From: Dyella_B acidisoli
Lineage (GTDB): Bacteria > Pseudomonadota > Gammaproteobacteria > Xanthomonadales > Rhodanobacteraceae
Assembly: GCF_049532895.1 (NCBI RefSeq)
Contig: NZ_CP064031.1
Span: forward strand, 3,906,001-3,970,000
DNA: 64,000 nt
Direction of reading: 5' to 3'
Both the position numbers and the translations under genes were made by a program. Shown here piece after piece: positions 17,599 through 25,338 of this stretch; within the stretch, counting starts at the first letter, position 1, and each line of letters begins with the position of its first letter. A model generated the notes under the pieces. That model searched no databases. It was not told the DNA's origin and saw only the letters and a program-made list of their open reading frames with translations.

Positions 17599-17949
17599 TT
17601 AACCCCCCTGCTGCCTGCCCCAGGCTCAGGTATGTCATCCCGCACGCGGCAAACGGCCGCCCGCCGAACGCTGATAAAAAATTCCTGCTGAAACGCTTTT
17701 TGGGCGCCCGATCTTTGTCGGGCACTCCGTCGTTGCTGTTTACTGCCTGGGCGGTCTTCCGTCAAGGAAAAAACGTTGTGGCGGGGGCGTTTATCACCAA
17801 AATCGCGAACACAAATGTGAAGAAAGACCTATAGAGATACCTTCCTGACAAGAGAGTGTCCCTGCCCGGCCGGGTTTCGCGCACACCACCCTTGTGGCCT
17901 CCCAATCACCTCGGCGAACATGCACGCCCCACCCGCTACCGGAACCGCC
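17599..17949. other. Divergent intergenic region pilG / gshB
   Basis: These 351 bp hold no convincing gene. They must carry the pil-chp promoter (minus strand) and the gshB promoter (plus strand). A short hairpin GCCCGA-TCTTTG-TCGGGC is at 17704-17721, without a U-tract. A TATAGA at 17830-17835 could be a -10 element toward gshB, but no good -35 box is visible. Confidence 0.5.
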
Positions 17950-18912
17950 ATGCCCCGTTCGGTCGCTGTGCTGATGGATCCCATCGGCAGCATCAAGATT
18001 GCCAAGGACACCACCTTCGCCCTGCTTTTGGAAGCCCAGCGCCGCGGCCACCGGCTGCACTACATGGAACAAGGCGACCTGGCCTTGCGTGATGGCGCAC
18101 CGTGGGCGCGATTGCGCCCATTGAGTGTGAAGGATGACCCTGCCGGCTGGTACACCCTTGGCGAAGCGCGCTGGACCGATCTGCGCGAAATAGGCACCGT
18201 GCTGTTGCGCAAGGATCCGCCGGTCGATGCCCAGTTCGTCTACGACACCCTGGTCATGGACGTGGCCCAACGCGATGGCGTGCAGGTGGTGAACGATCCG
18301 CGCGCACTGCGTGACTGCAACGAGAAAGTGTTCGCCATGCACTTCCCGCAGTGCATGGCACCGACCCTGGTGGCACGCGATCCGGCCGAGCTGCGCCGCT
18401 TCGTGGCTGAGCACGGCGACGCCGTGCTCAAGCCGCTGGATGGCATGGGCGGACGTGGCATCTTCCGTGTGCAGTCGGGTGACAAGAATCTCAACTCGAT
18501 GCTGGAAACCCTGCTCGTCGGCGACTCGCACGGCCATGGCCGCCACTTCGCCATGGCGCAGAAATTCATTCCGCAGATCAGTGCGGGCGACAAGCGCATC
18601 CTGATGATTGACGGTGAACCGATACCCTACGCACTGGCGCGCATCCCGCAGGGCGACGAATTCCGCGGCAACCTTGCCGCCGGCGGACGCGGCGAAGGCG
18701 TGCCGCTTTCCGACCGCGATCGCTGGATCGCGGCCGAGATCGGTCCGGAATTGCGCCGCCGCGGCCTGCGCTTCGTGGGTCTGGACGTGATCGGCGACTA
18801 CCTGACCGAGATCAACGTCACATCGCCGACCTGCGCGCGCGAACTGGACAAGCAGTTCGGGCTTAATATCGCCGGATTGCTATTTGACGCTCTCGAGACC
18901 AGGTCCGCGTGA
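17950..18912 (+). CDS. gshB: Glutathione synthase
   Basis: This 320-residue ATP-grasp enzyme joins gamma-glutamylcysteine and glycine. The N-terminus VAVLMDPIGSIKIAKDTTFA and EAQRRGHRLHYMEQGDL match E. coli GshB closely. Later come VLKPLDGMGGRGIF for ATP binding, RILMIDGEPI and EINVTSPTCARE. The ATG at 17950 gives the expected length (E. coli 316); an upstream ATG at 17920 would add ten residues. It is divergent from pilG and overlaps the tonB-like gene by 4 bp, an order shared with Pseudomonas. Confidence 0.95.
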   Translation: MPRSVAVLMDPIGSIKIAKDTTFALLLEAQRRGHRLHYMEQGDLALRDGAPWARLRPLSVKDDPAGWYTLGEARWTDLREIGTVLLRKDPPVDAQFVYDTLVMDVAQRDGVQVVNDPRALRDCNEKVFAMHFPQCMAPTLVARDPAELRRFVAEHGDAVLKPLDGMGGRGIFRVQSGDKNLNSMLETLLVGDSHGHGRHFAMAQKFIPQISAGDKRILMIDGEPIPYALARIPQGDEFRGNLAAGGRGEGVPLSDRDRWIAAEIGPELRRRGLRFVGLDVIGDYLTEINVTSPTCARELDKQFGLNIAGLLFDALETRSA

Positions 18913-19772
18913 ATGCTGTAGCCCGCCGCCCCGGCGATAACAAGATCGGGGCCACTTTTGTTTTTTCGCTGCTGGTTCACGGCCTGCTGCTGTTCGGCAT
19001 CGGCGTCAGCTATGTGGTGACGCGTCCGGCCCTGCCCACACTCGACGTGACGCTGGTGAACGTCGCCAACAGCGAGGCGCCGGACAAGGCTGATTTTCTC
19101 GCCCAGGCCAACAACAAGGGCGGTGGCGAAAGCGACAAATCGCAACGCCCTTCACAGCCCTTCTCCGGCCTGCTGCCGATGCCCAGCCAGGGCACGGCCG
19201 TGCAGCCGGTGCAGGCCGCGACGCCCTCGCCGCAGCAAGCCACTGATCAACGCATGCTCACCACCACTGGGCAAGCCAGCTTCAGCGTCAACAGCGACAC
19301 TGCCAAGAACGCACGGGATACACCGGACACCACCGCGGATGAAGCCCGCATCGAACAACAAGCCGCGCAGCTCGCCGCGGAATTGCGCCAGCAATCGCAG
19401 GCCTATGCGAAGCGGCCGCACAAGAAATTCATCTCCGCCAGCACCAAGGAATACGCCTATGCCGCCTACATGCGCGGCTGGGTGGATCGCATCGAGCGCG
19501 TGGGCAATCTGAATTACCCACAGCAAGCCCGCGACCAGCAACTGCACGGCGATGTGATTCTCACCGTGGGCCTGAATCGGGATGGCAGCATCCATGACAT
19601 CGACGTTACGAAAAGCTCAGGCTACAGCGTCATCGACAAAGCGGCGATCGCGATCGTGAAACTATGCGCGCCGTTCCCGCCGTTGCCACCGGACAGCAAG
19701 GAGAAGGTGGACATCCTCTACATCACGCGCACCTGGGAGTTCCAGCCGGGCGACGTGCTCAAGACGCGCTGA
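18909..19772 (+). CDS. tonB: TonB-like energy transducer, TonB3 position
   Basis: This 287-residue protein has one N-terminal membrane segment (about 15-36), a periplasmic linker rich in Q/A/S/T with only modest proline, and a C-terminal TonB domain. That domain has YPQQARDQQLHGDVILTVGL, GSIHDIDVTKSSGYSVIDKA and a final ITRTWEF strand. TonB proteins carry proton-motive energy to outer-membrane partners. No exbB or exbD is nearby. In Pseudomonas the gene in this position, tonB3, is needed for twitching motility (established). The ATG overlaps the gshB stop by 4 bp. Confidence 0.88.
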   Translation: MNAVARRPGDNKIGATFVFSLLVHGLLLFGIGVSYVVTRPALPTLDVTLVNVANSEAPDKADFLAQANNKGGGESDKSQRPSQPFSGLLPMPSQGTAVQPVQAATPSPQQATDQRMLTTTGQASFSVNSDTAKNARDTPDTTADEARIEQQAAQLAAELRQQSQAYAKRPHKKFISASTKEYAYAAYMRGWVDRIERVGNLNYPQQARDQQLHGDVILTVGLNRDGSIHDIDVTKSSGYSVIDKAAIAIVKLCAPFPPLPPDSKEKVDILYITRTWEFQPGDVLKTR

Positions 19773-19787
19773 ACGCATCGCTCCGCG

Positions 19788-19988
19788 TAGATTGGGATGC
19801 AAACCCAAGCATCACCATGCCCGTCGACATCACACAAGCTGCCGCACGCCTCAACCCGTCCCGCTTCCGCCCATGACGGCTTCGTAAAATGCTCCGGCGC
19901 ATGACGCAATAACAGTGCTGTAACACCGTCGAGCGCGATACTGGCGCATCGGCTGGTACCAGCGATGTTGGGGCTTGCACCCCAACCA
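19788..19988. repeat. Split TTGGGRTGCAAACCCAA palindrome pair upstream of yqgE
   Basis: GTAGATTGGGATGCAAACCCAAGC at about 19788-19811 and GTTGGGGCTTGCACCCCAACC at about 19968-19988 are two arms of the repeat family also at 22046-22122 and 29915-29975. Here about 155 bp separates the arms, instead of about 25 bp. The rest of the 268-bp tonB-yqgE gap shows no gene. Confidence 0.6.
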
Positions 19989-20040
19989 CCCTATTTGTTT
20001 GCCGCAGACGCGACCACGCACAGCGCATACAATGGCCACC

Positions 20041-20610
20041 ATGCAGACCAAGTCTCCCCCGACCCTCGCCGGCCAGTTCCTGATTGCAATGCCCAGCCTG
20101 ACCGAACCACCGTTCTCGCGCGGCGTAGCTTTCATCTGCCAGCACGATGAGGACGGCGCAGTGGGGCTGCTGGTGAACCAGCTTTCCGAATACCGTTTCG
20201 GCGACGTGCTGGCGCAGATGAAGCTCGACTGCAAGGACCCTGAACTCGCCGACGCGCCGGTGCTGATCGGTGGCCCGGTACAGCAGGAGCGCGGCTTCGT
20301 ACTGCATCGCGAGCACGGCCACTGGGAATCGAGCTATCGCATCAACGCGGACTGGTCGGTGACGACTTCGCGCGACATCCTGGTCGCCATGGCATCGGGT
20401 GACGGCCCTCGTCTGGCGCTGATGGCGCTCGGTTACTCGGGCTGGGGTGCCGGTCAGCTCGAGCAGGAACTGAAAGACAACACGTGGCTCACCGCCGAAG
20501 CAAGCGAGCGAGTGATCTTCCACACCCCGTTGGAAGAACGCTGGAGCGCCGCCGCCGGACTGGTCGGCATCGACCCGCTGCAACTCCCCGGCTACGCGGG
20601 CCACGCATGA
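20041..20610 (+). CDS. yqgE: YqgE/AlgH family protein
   Basis: This 189-residue DUF179 protein has the family pattern LAGQFLIAMPSL, FSRGVAFICQHDEDGAVGLLVN, VLIGGPVQQERGFVLH and LMALGYSGWGAGQLEQEL. AlgH in Pseudomonas was named for an effect on alginate expression, but its biochemical role is unknown. It overlaps ruvX by 4 bp (ATGA), an association that is very widely conserved. Confidence 0.93.
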   Translation: MQTKSPPTLAGQFLIAMPSLTEPPFSRGVAFICQHDEDGAVGLLVNQLSEYRFGDVLAQMKLDCKDPELADAPVLIGGPVQQERGFVLHREHGHWESSYRINADWSVTTSRDILVAMASGDGPRLALMALGYSGWGAGQLEQELKDNTWLTAEASERVIFHTPLEERWSAAAGLVGIDPLQLPGYAGHA

Positions 20611-21029
20611 GCTGCGTCTTCGGCTTTGACGTCGGCAGCAAGCTTATCGGCGTCGCGGTCGGCAATCGCATCACAGCCAGCGCCCGCGCCATCGCCACCA
20701 TTCCGATGCGCGACGACATGCCCGACTGGGCGACACTCGATGCCTTGCGCGGTGAATGGTTGCCCGAGAGCTTCGTGGTGGGATTGCCGCTTACACTCGA
20801 AGGTGAAGAACAAACCGCCAGCAAACGCGCACGCCGCTTCGCCGAGCGCTTGCACGAGCGCTATAGCATGCCCGTGGATCTGGTGGACGAACGCCACAGT
20901 TCGCGCGAAGCCGCGCAGCGTTTCGCCCAAGCACGCTCCGCCGGCTTGAAGCGTCGCCGCGATGCCACACAGCTCGACGCGGAAGCCGCCGCAGTGATTC
21001 TCGAACGCTGGTTACATCAAGCCGCATAA
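20607..21029 (+). CDS. ruvX: RuvX/YqgF RNase H-fold nuclease
   Basis: This 140-residue protein has an RNase H-like fold: FGFDVGSKLIGVAVG at the N-terminus, VVGLPLTLEGEE, VDLVDERHSSREA and a final DATQLDAEAAAVILE. The acidic residues in FDVG, DER and QLDA form the expected active site. YqgF is implicated in maturing the 5' end of 16S rRNA and in Holliday junction processing. The start overlaps the yqgE stop by 4 bp. Confidence 0.93.
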   Translation: MSCVFGFDVGSKLIGVAVGNRITASARAIATIPMRDDMPDWATLDALRGEWLPESFVVGLPLTLEGEEQTASKRARRFAERLHERYSMPVDLVDERHSSREAAQRFAQARSAGLKRRRDATQLDAEAAAVILERWLHQAA

Positions 21030-21032
21030 GAT

Positions 21033-21077
21033 CCTGATTATGGTCTCGGCGTGGCCCACACCGAGGCCATAATCAGG
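21033..21077. repeat. 17-bp inverted repeat upstream of pyrB
   Basis: CCTGATTATGGTCTCGG (21033-21049) pairs with CCGAGGCCATAATCAGG (21061-21077), with one T:G wobble and an 11-base loop. It starts 4 bp after the ruvX stop and ends 31 bp before the pyrB ATG. No U-tract follows, so it is not a standard terminator. It may be an RNA processing site, a regulatory leader or a palindromic element. Confidence 0.85.
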
Positions 21078-21108
21078 CTCTAACAACAACAGTCAAAAGA
21101 CCATCGCC

Positions 21109-22035
21109 ATGATTTCACGCCTGCGCCACCTCACCACCCTGGAAAATCTGTCGCGCGATTGCATTGAGCGACTGCTGGACCGAGCCATCATCATGCGCGA
21201 CGCCTGCGCACACGGCACGCGCAAGCTGGATCTGCTCAACGGGCGCACCATTCTCAATTTGTTCTTCGAGCCGTCTACGCGCACCCGCACGTCATTCGAG
21301 CTGGCCGCACGCCGCCTGGGCGCGGACGTGATCAATTTCGACATCGGCTTTTCCTCCACCGCCAAGGGCGAGGAACTGTTCGACACCTTGCACACGTTGG
21401 AAGCGATGCATCTGGACGCCATCATCGTGCGCCACAAAGTGTCGGGCACACCAGACGAACTAGTGCGCCATGCCATGAGCGGTGTGTCGGTGATCAACGC
21501 CGGCGACGGCAATCGCGCGCACCCCACGCAAGGCCTGCTCGACGCGTTGACCATCCGCCAGCATCGGCCGGATTTCAGCCAGCTCATCGTGGTGATCTGC
21601 GGCGACGTGAAACATTCGCGTGTCGCCCGCTCGGATGTGCATGCCTTCACCCGGCTTGGCGCGCGCGAAGTGCGTCTGTGCGGCCCTGCCTCGCTGATGC
21701 CGGACCAGAGCGAATTCCCCGCCTGCAAGTTCTACGACAACTTCGACGATGCCATCGAAGGCGCCGATGTGGCCATCACGCTTCGCCTGCAGAAAGAACG
21801 CATGGCCAGCATCGAGCTGCCCGACGAAGCGGCCTATTTTCGTGAATACGGGCTCGACGCCCGCCGCCTGGCCAAGGCCGCGCGCGGTTGCCTGGTGATG
21901 CATCCGGGCCCGATCAATCGTGGTATCGAAATTGCCCCCGAAGTCGCCGACGGTCCGCAGTCGCGCATCCTCGAGCAGGTGGGTAACGGCGTGTTCGTGC
22001 GCATGGCCGTGCTGGGCGAGATGCTGGCGCGATAA
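21109..22035 (+). CDS. pyrB: Aspartate carbamoyltransferase catalytic subunit
   Basis: This 308-residue enzyme joins carbamoyl phosphate and aspartate at the start of pyrimidine synthesis. The carbamoyl-phosphate loop FFEPSTRTRTSFE (S56-T-R-T-R) is intact, as are GDGNRAHPTQ and HPGPINRG. In Pseudomonas pyrB is followed by a pyrC-like gene and preceded by pyrR. Neither is present here: a lipoprotein gene follows and a hairpin precedes it. Confidence 0.96.
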   Translation: MISRLRHLTTLENLSRDCIERLLDRAIIMRDACAHGTRKLDLLNGRTILNLFFEPSTRTRTSFELAARRLGADVINFDIGFSSTAKGEELFDTLHTLEAMHLDAIIVRHKVSGTPDELVRHAMSGVSVINAGDGNRAHPTQGLLDALTIRQHRPDFSQLIVVICGDVKHSRVARSDVHAFTRLGAREVRLCGPASLMPDQSEFPACKFYDNFDDAIEGADVAITLRLQKERMASIELPDEAAYFREYGLDARRLAKAARGCLVMHPGPINRGIEIAPEVADGPQSRILEQVGNGVFVRMAVLGEMLAR

Positions 22036-22045
22036 GAGGCCACAC

Positions 22046-22122
22046 TTAGGTTGGGGTGCAAACCCTAACGTCGGCGTACACGCGCACATGGCCATGTTGG
22101 GGTTTGCACCCCAACCCACGAC
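22046..22122. repeat. TTGGGGTGCAAACCC paired palindrome after pyrB
   Basis: TTAGGTTGGGGTGCAAACCCTAACG and, about 25 bp later, the inverted partner GTTGGGGTTTGCACCCCAAC form a paired palindrome 10 bp after the pyrB stop. It is the same family as 29915-29975 and 19788-19988. It probably limits read-through or protects the pyrB 3' end. Confidence 0.85.
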
Positions 22123-22223
22123 CTGTCGCCATCGAAACGGGAAATGGCGCGCTGCAACCACAGCGGCAACACGCCAAAGCAGGCATAATGCTGCGGTTGA
22201 ACACGACACCCCTGGGGAAGAAT

Positions 22224-23987
22224 ATGCGTAGACCCAAGCGCGTGCTGGCGCTGGCGTTCTCCGGCTTGCTGCTGGCCGCCTGCTCGCACAAAGACAAGGA
22301 TGCCCCCCTGGCCTTCGCGCCGGCGGATACCCCTTACGTGATCGCCAACCTGGACGTGCTGGATGACAGCACGCGCAAGGCCATCCTGGCCCAGGTCGAT
22401 GCGGAGATGCCCGCGCAAGTCGCACAGATGAAAGCGCAGGCCGACCAGTTGGCCGAGAAAGATCAGGACATGGCGAAATACCTGCGGACTGTTGCCGGCG
22501 AATTCGACGGCAACACGGCCGAACAGGTGATCCAGGAAACCGGCCTCAATCCCAAGGGCTACATGGCGCTGTATGGCCTGGGCCTGTCGCCGGTGCTGCG
22601 CATGGAGCTGGCAGACGCGAACGCGTTCCAGCAGTTCGTCGCCAAGCTGCAAAATGATTACGGCAAGAAGTTCGATACAGTGACGCTCGGTACGCAGAGC
22701 TATCAGCGTTACGTCACGCCGGCTTCGCATGTGCAGTTCATCATTGCCGTGGTCGGCAAGCACGCCGTGATCGCCATGCTGCCGCAGGATGCCGCCCAGC
22801 CACTGCTGCGCCAGGCACTGGGCCTCGATCGTCCGGCCAAGAGCGTGCAGGACACGGATCGCCTCACGGACCTGGCCAAGTCCAAGGGCTACGCCAAGTG
22901 GGCGGTGGGTGAAATCGACCTGACGCGCTTGCTCCCGCTGTTCGTCAGCGGCCAGGATCCGCTGGCGCAGTCGCTGCAAAAGATGCGCGCAGAAAACGAA
23001 TCTGCCAAAACCGGCGAACCCGTGACCAACCTGATGCAGGTTGCGCCCAGTTGCTCAGGTGAAGCCGACCGCATTGCCGCGCGCGTGCCCAGGATGAGCG
23101 TGGGCTACACCACGCTGGACGAAAAACATCGCGACATGCGATTCGATGTGACACTGGCCAACGACATCGTCAGCGCGTTCAACGGTTTGAAGGTGGAGCT
23201 GCCCGGCCTCGGCAGCGACCCCACTGCACCGTTCGAAATGAGCCTGGCGTTGCCAATGCAGCAGATCCGCGCGTTCTGGGGCGCCCAGGCACAAGCGGTC
23301 ACGGACAAGCCGTTCACTTGCCCCATGCTGGACAACCTCAACGAAACCTTCAGCAGCCTTGGTGACGCCGTGCAGAAGGCTGCGGTACCGCCGATCGGCG
23401 ATCTGCTCGGTCTGCACGTTGCGGTGGACAGCTACACGCCCAACCCAGGTGGCGGCATGCCGAAGCTCTCCGGCCGCGTGGTGATCGGCACCAACAACCC
23501 GGCGGGCTTGCTGGCGATGGCACAGGTCACCAGCCCCATGCTCAACGGCGTGAAACCCACCAGCGATGGCAAGCCCGTCGTACTGCCTGCCCAGCTTACC
23601 AATGCGCTGGGCGAATCAGGTTGGGCAGCCATGGCCAACAAGTCCATCGGCATTGCGGTGGGCACTGACGAAGACGGCAAGCTGGCCGACACGATCAAGC
23701 AGCAAGGCGGTGACGCCGGCGAGCTGATGCGCGTGCGCCTGGACGGCGACATGTACGCCAACTGGATCACCCTGTTGCAGCAGCGCGCCGAAAACGCCGC
23801 CGCCATGGCGGCCACCATGAATCCGGACGACAGCAACCCGCAGAACGATGAGAAGACGGCGATCGCCAACACCAAGGCGCAGTTCGAAGCGATGAAGTCG
23901 GAAGCGGCGCGCATCAAGGCGATCGGCATGCGGGTGCAGATGCAGGATCAGGGCCTGGTGATTACGACGCACACAGAGATGAAGTGA
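22224..23987 (+). CDS. Large lipoprotein of unknown function
   Basis: The 587-residue protein starts MRRPKRVLALAFSGLLLAAC. The lipobox LAAC, with Cys20, marks it as a lipoprotein; S21-H22 after the cysteine gives no inner-membrane retention Asp. GGGGAAG lies just upstream of the ATG. The mature protein is mixed alpha/beta, with segments such as TPYVIANLDVLDD, KWAVGEIDLTRLLPLF and a C-terminal KSEAARIKAIGMRVQMQDQGLV stretch. There is a cysteine pair in the middle (SCSGEAD and FTCPMLD). I do not recognise the family. It has its own terminator at 24014-24041 and replaces the genes usually found between pyrB and pilU. Confidence 0.88.
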   Translation: MRRPKRVLALAFSGLLLAACSHKDKDAPLAFAPADTPYVIANLDVLDDSTRKAILAQVDAEMPAQVAQMKAQADQLAEKDQDMAKYLRTVAGEFDGNTAEQVIQETGLNPKGYMALYGLGLSPVLRMELADANAFQQFVAKLQNDYGKKFDTVTLGTQSYQRYVTPASHVQFIIAVVGKHAVIAMLPQDAAQPLLRQALGLDRPAKSVQDTDRLTDLAKSKGYAKWAVGEIDLTRLLPLFVSGQDPLAQSLQKMRAENESAKTGEPVTNLMQVAPSCSGEADRIAARVPRMSVGYTTLDEKHRDMRFDVTLANDIVSAFNGLKVELPGLGSDPTAPFEMSLALPMQQIRAFWGAQAQAVTDKPFTCPMLDNLNETFSSLGDAVQKAAVPPIGDLLGLHVAVDSYTPNPGGGMPKLSGRVVIGTNNPAGLLAMAQVTSPMLNGVKPTSDGKPVVLPAQLTNALGESGWAAMANKSIGIAVGTDEDGKLADTIKQQGGDAGELMRVRLDGDMYANWITLLQQRAENAAAMAATMNPDDSNPQNDEKTAIANTKAQFEAMKSEAARIKAIGMRVQMQDQGLVITTHTEMK

Positions 23988-24013
23988 CGCTTCGTCGCTG
24001 AAATCATTAAACG

Positions 24014-24041
24014 AAAAAGGAGCCGCGAGGCTCCTTTTTTT
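24014..24041 (+). terminator. Rho-independent terminator of the lipoprotein gene
   Basis: AGGAGCC, a GCGA tetraloop and GGCTCCT are followed by seven T, with a run of A in front. The stem begins about 30 bp after the stop codon. It is the clearest intrinsic terminator in the window. Confidence 0.95.
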
Positions 24042-24102
24042 GGCAAATCCATGCTCTCCAATACGTTCCATCATTACCTCGCCGTCATTCCCGCGAAAGC
24101 GG

Positions 24103-25205
24103 AAAGTTTGCAAAACTAAGCATTGCTCCAACGAAGGGCCATAGTGATGCGCAAACAACCGACGATGAGCCTGGTGGATGGTTTAGTGGTAGGTGGTGGT
24201 AACGCCCGCCTGGAACGCATCGACACCTTGATTGACTGGTCCTCGTTGGAGCAAGCGCTGACGCCGCGTGGGACGGCCCGAACGGGTCGTCCGGCGTATC
24301 CGGCGTTGATGATGCTGAAGATTCTGTTGCTGCAAAGCTGGTATGGCTTGGGTGATCCGGAGATGGAAGAAGCCCTGGGCGACCGACTGTCGTTTCGGCG
24401 CTTTGTGGGACTAAGCCTGGGCGAGAAGGTGCCGGATCATTCGAGCCTGTGTCGGTTTCGCCAAAGCCTGCAAGGGCAAGCCGAAGCGGTGTTTGCGGAA
24501 GTGAATCGGCAGTTGGATGCACACGGCTTGATTTTGCGGCGAGGCACCCTGATCGATGCGACCTTGATACCGGCGGCGGTGAGCGAACCGCCCAAACAGA
24601 AAGGCGGTGGACGTTCGGCCACCGATCCGGACGCTGCCTGGACCAAACGCGGCGCGAAGGCGACATTTGGCTACAAGCTGCATGTGGCGGTGGATCGCGA
24701 TTCGCAGTTGGTGAGGGCGGCGCAGGTGACGCCAGCGAACGTCAACGAGGTATGCATCGGTCACGCCTTGGTGCAAGGGGACGAAGCGGCGGTATGGGCG
24801 GACAAAGGCTACGTAGGTCCGGCCATGCGCGAGCGACTGCACGCGGCGAAGATCAAGGATCGCGTGCAACGCCGTGCGGCACGAGGCCGTCCGCTTCGCC
24901 GCTGGGAGATCGTGCGTAATCGGCTGATTGGACGCGTGCGTGGTCGAGTTGAAGGGGTGTTTGGAGCGCTGAAGCGATCCTACGGATTGATGCGCATGCG
25001 TTACTACGGTTTGGCGCGCAATACAGCCGCGACGTTATTAACCCTGACGGCATGGAATCTGGCGCGAGCGGCGGATCGGATCGCATAGATGACTAACGAT
25101 GGCGACCTCACGAGGTTGCCATCGTTAAAAGACGGCACGCTATGGGCGCTTGTTTCACAATGTGTCGCGGGTGACTGCATGTGAACAGGCAGGTTTTTCA
25201 AACGT
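24103..25205 (+). mobile_element. IS5-family insertion sequence, about 1.1 kb, intact
   Basis: The element lies between two pieces of a chromosomal palindrome, which fixes its limits to within a few bases. The ends show an imperfect inverted repeat: GTTTGCAAAAC near 24106 and the reverse complement of GTTTTTCAAAC near 25194-25204. It carries one complete transposase gene. A GATGGCGACCTC...GAGGTTGCCATC hairpin lies downstream of the transposase at about 25099-25127 and could end its transcript. The intact gene suggests a recent insertion. Confidence 0.85.
24147..25088 (+). CDS. IS5-family DDE transposase
   Basis: This 313-residue transposase has the DDE residues in IS5-type context: D137 in RGTLIDATLI, D219 in VWADKGYVG and E269 in GRVEGVFGALKR. 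An N-terminal segment GRPAYPALMMLKILLLQSWYG and a conserved PDHSSLCRFR are also typical. It cuts and joins the element ends. The ATG at 24147 gives MRKQPTMSL; a GTG at 24144 is also possible. Confidence 0.92.
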   Translation: MRKQPTMSLVDGLVVGGGNARLERIDTLIDWSSLEQALTPRGTARTGRPAYPALMMLKILLLQSWYGLGDPEMEEALGDRLSFRRFVGLSLGEKVPDHSSLCRFRQSLQGQAEAVFAEVNRQLDAHGLILRRGTLIDATLIPAAVSEPPKQKGGGRSATDPDAAWTKRGAKATFGYKLHVAVDRDSQLVRAAQVTPANVNEVCIGHALVQGDEAAVWADKGYVGPAMRERLHAAKIKDRVQRRAARGRPLRRWEIVRNRLIGRVRGRVEGVFGALKRSYGLMRMRYYGLARNTAATLLTLTAWNLARAADRIA

Positions 25206-25338
25206 CCCGCGAAAGCGGGAATCCACTTTGCTCTGGTGCGAAAAGGCAAATTGAATTCCCGCTTTCGCGGGAATGACGACATCAACATCATGTTATAGCT
25301 TGGCTCCTTCCCCTGACGGGAAAGTGAGTTGAGCTACA

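Larger units (their letters stand above)
24083..25278. repeat. CGTCATTCCCGCGAAAGCGG repeat split by the IS element
   Basis: The left arm CGTCATTCCCGCGAAAGCGG ends at 24102. At 25205-25278 the sequence resumes with TCCCGCGAAAGCGGGAATCC, a spacer, and the inverted arm CCCGCTTTCGCGGGAATGACG. Copies at 37793-37891 and 45228-45340 show the undisturbed form. The 13 bases CCCGCGAAAGCGG are present on both sides of the IS. Confidence 0.85.

Noticed and set aside
17704..17721. Hairpin near pilG as an intrinsic terminator
   Set aside because: The stem is only 6 bp and neither strand has a U-tract after it. It also lies upstream of both flanking genes.
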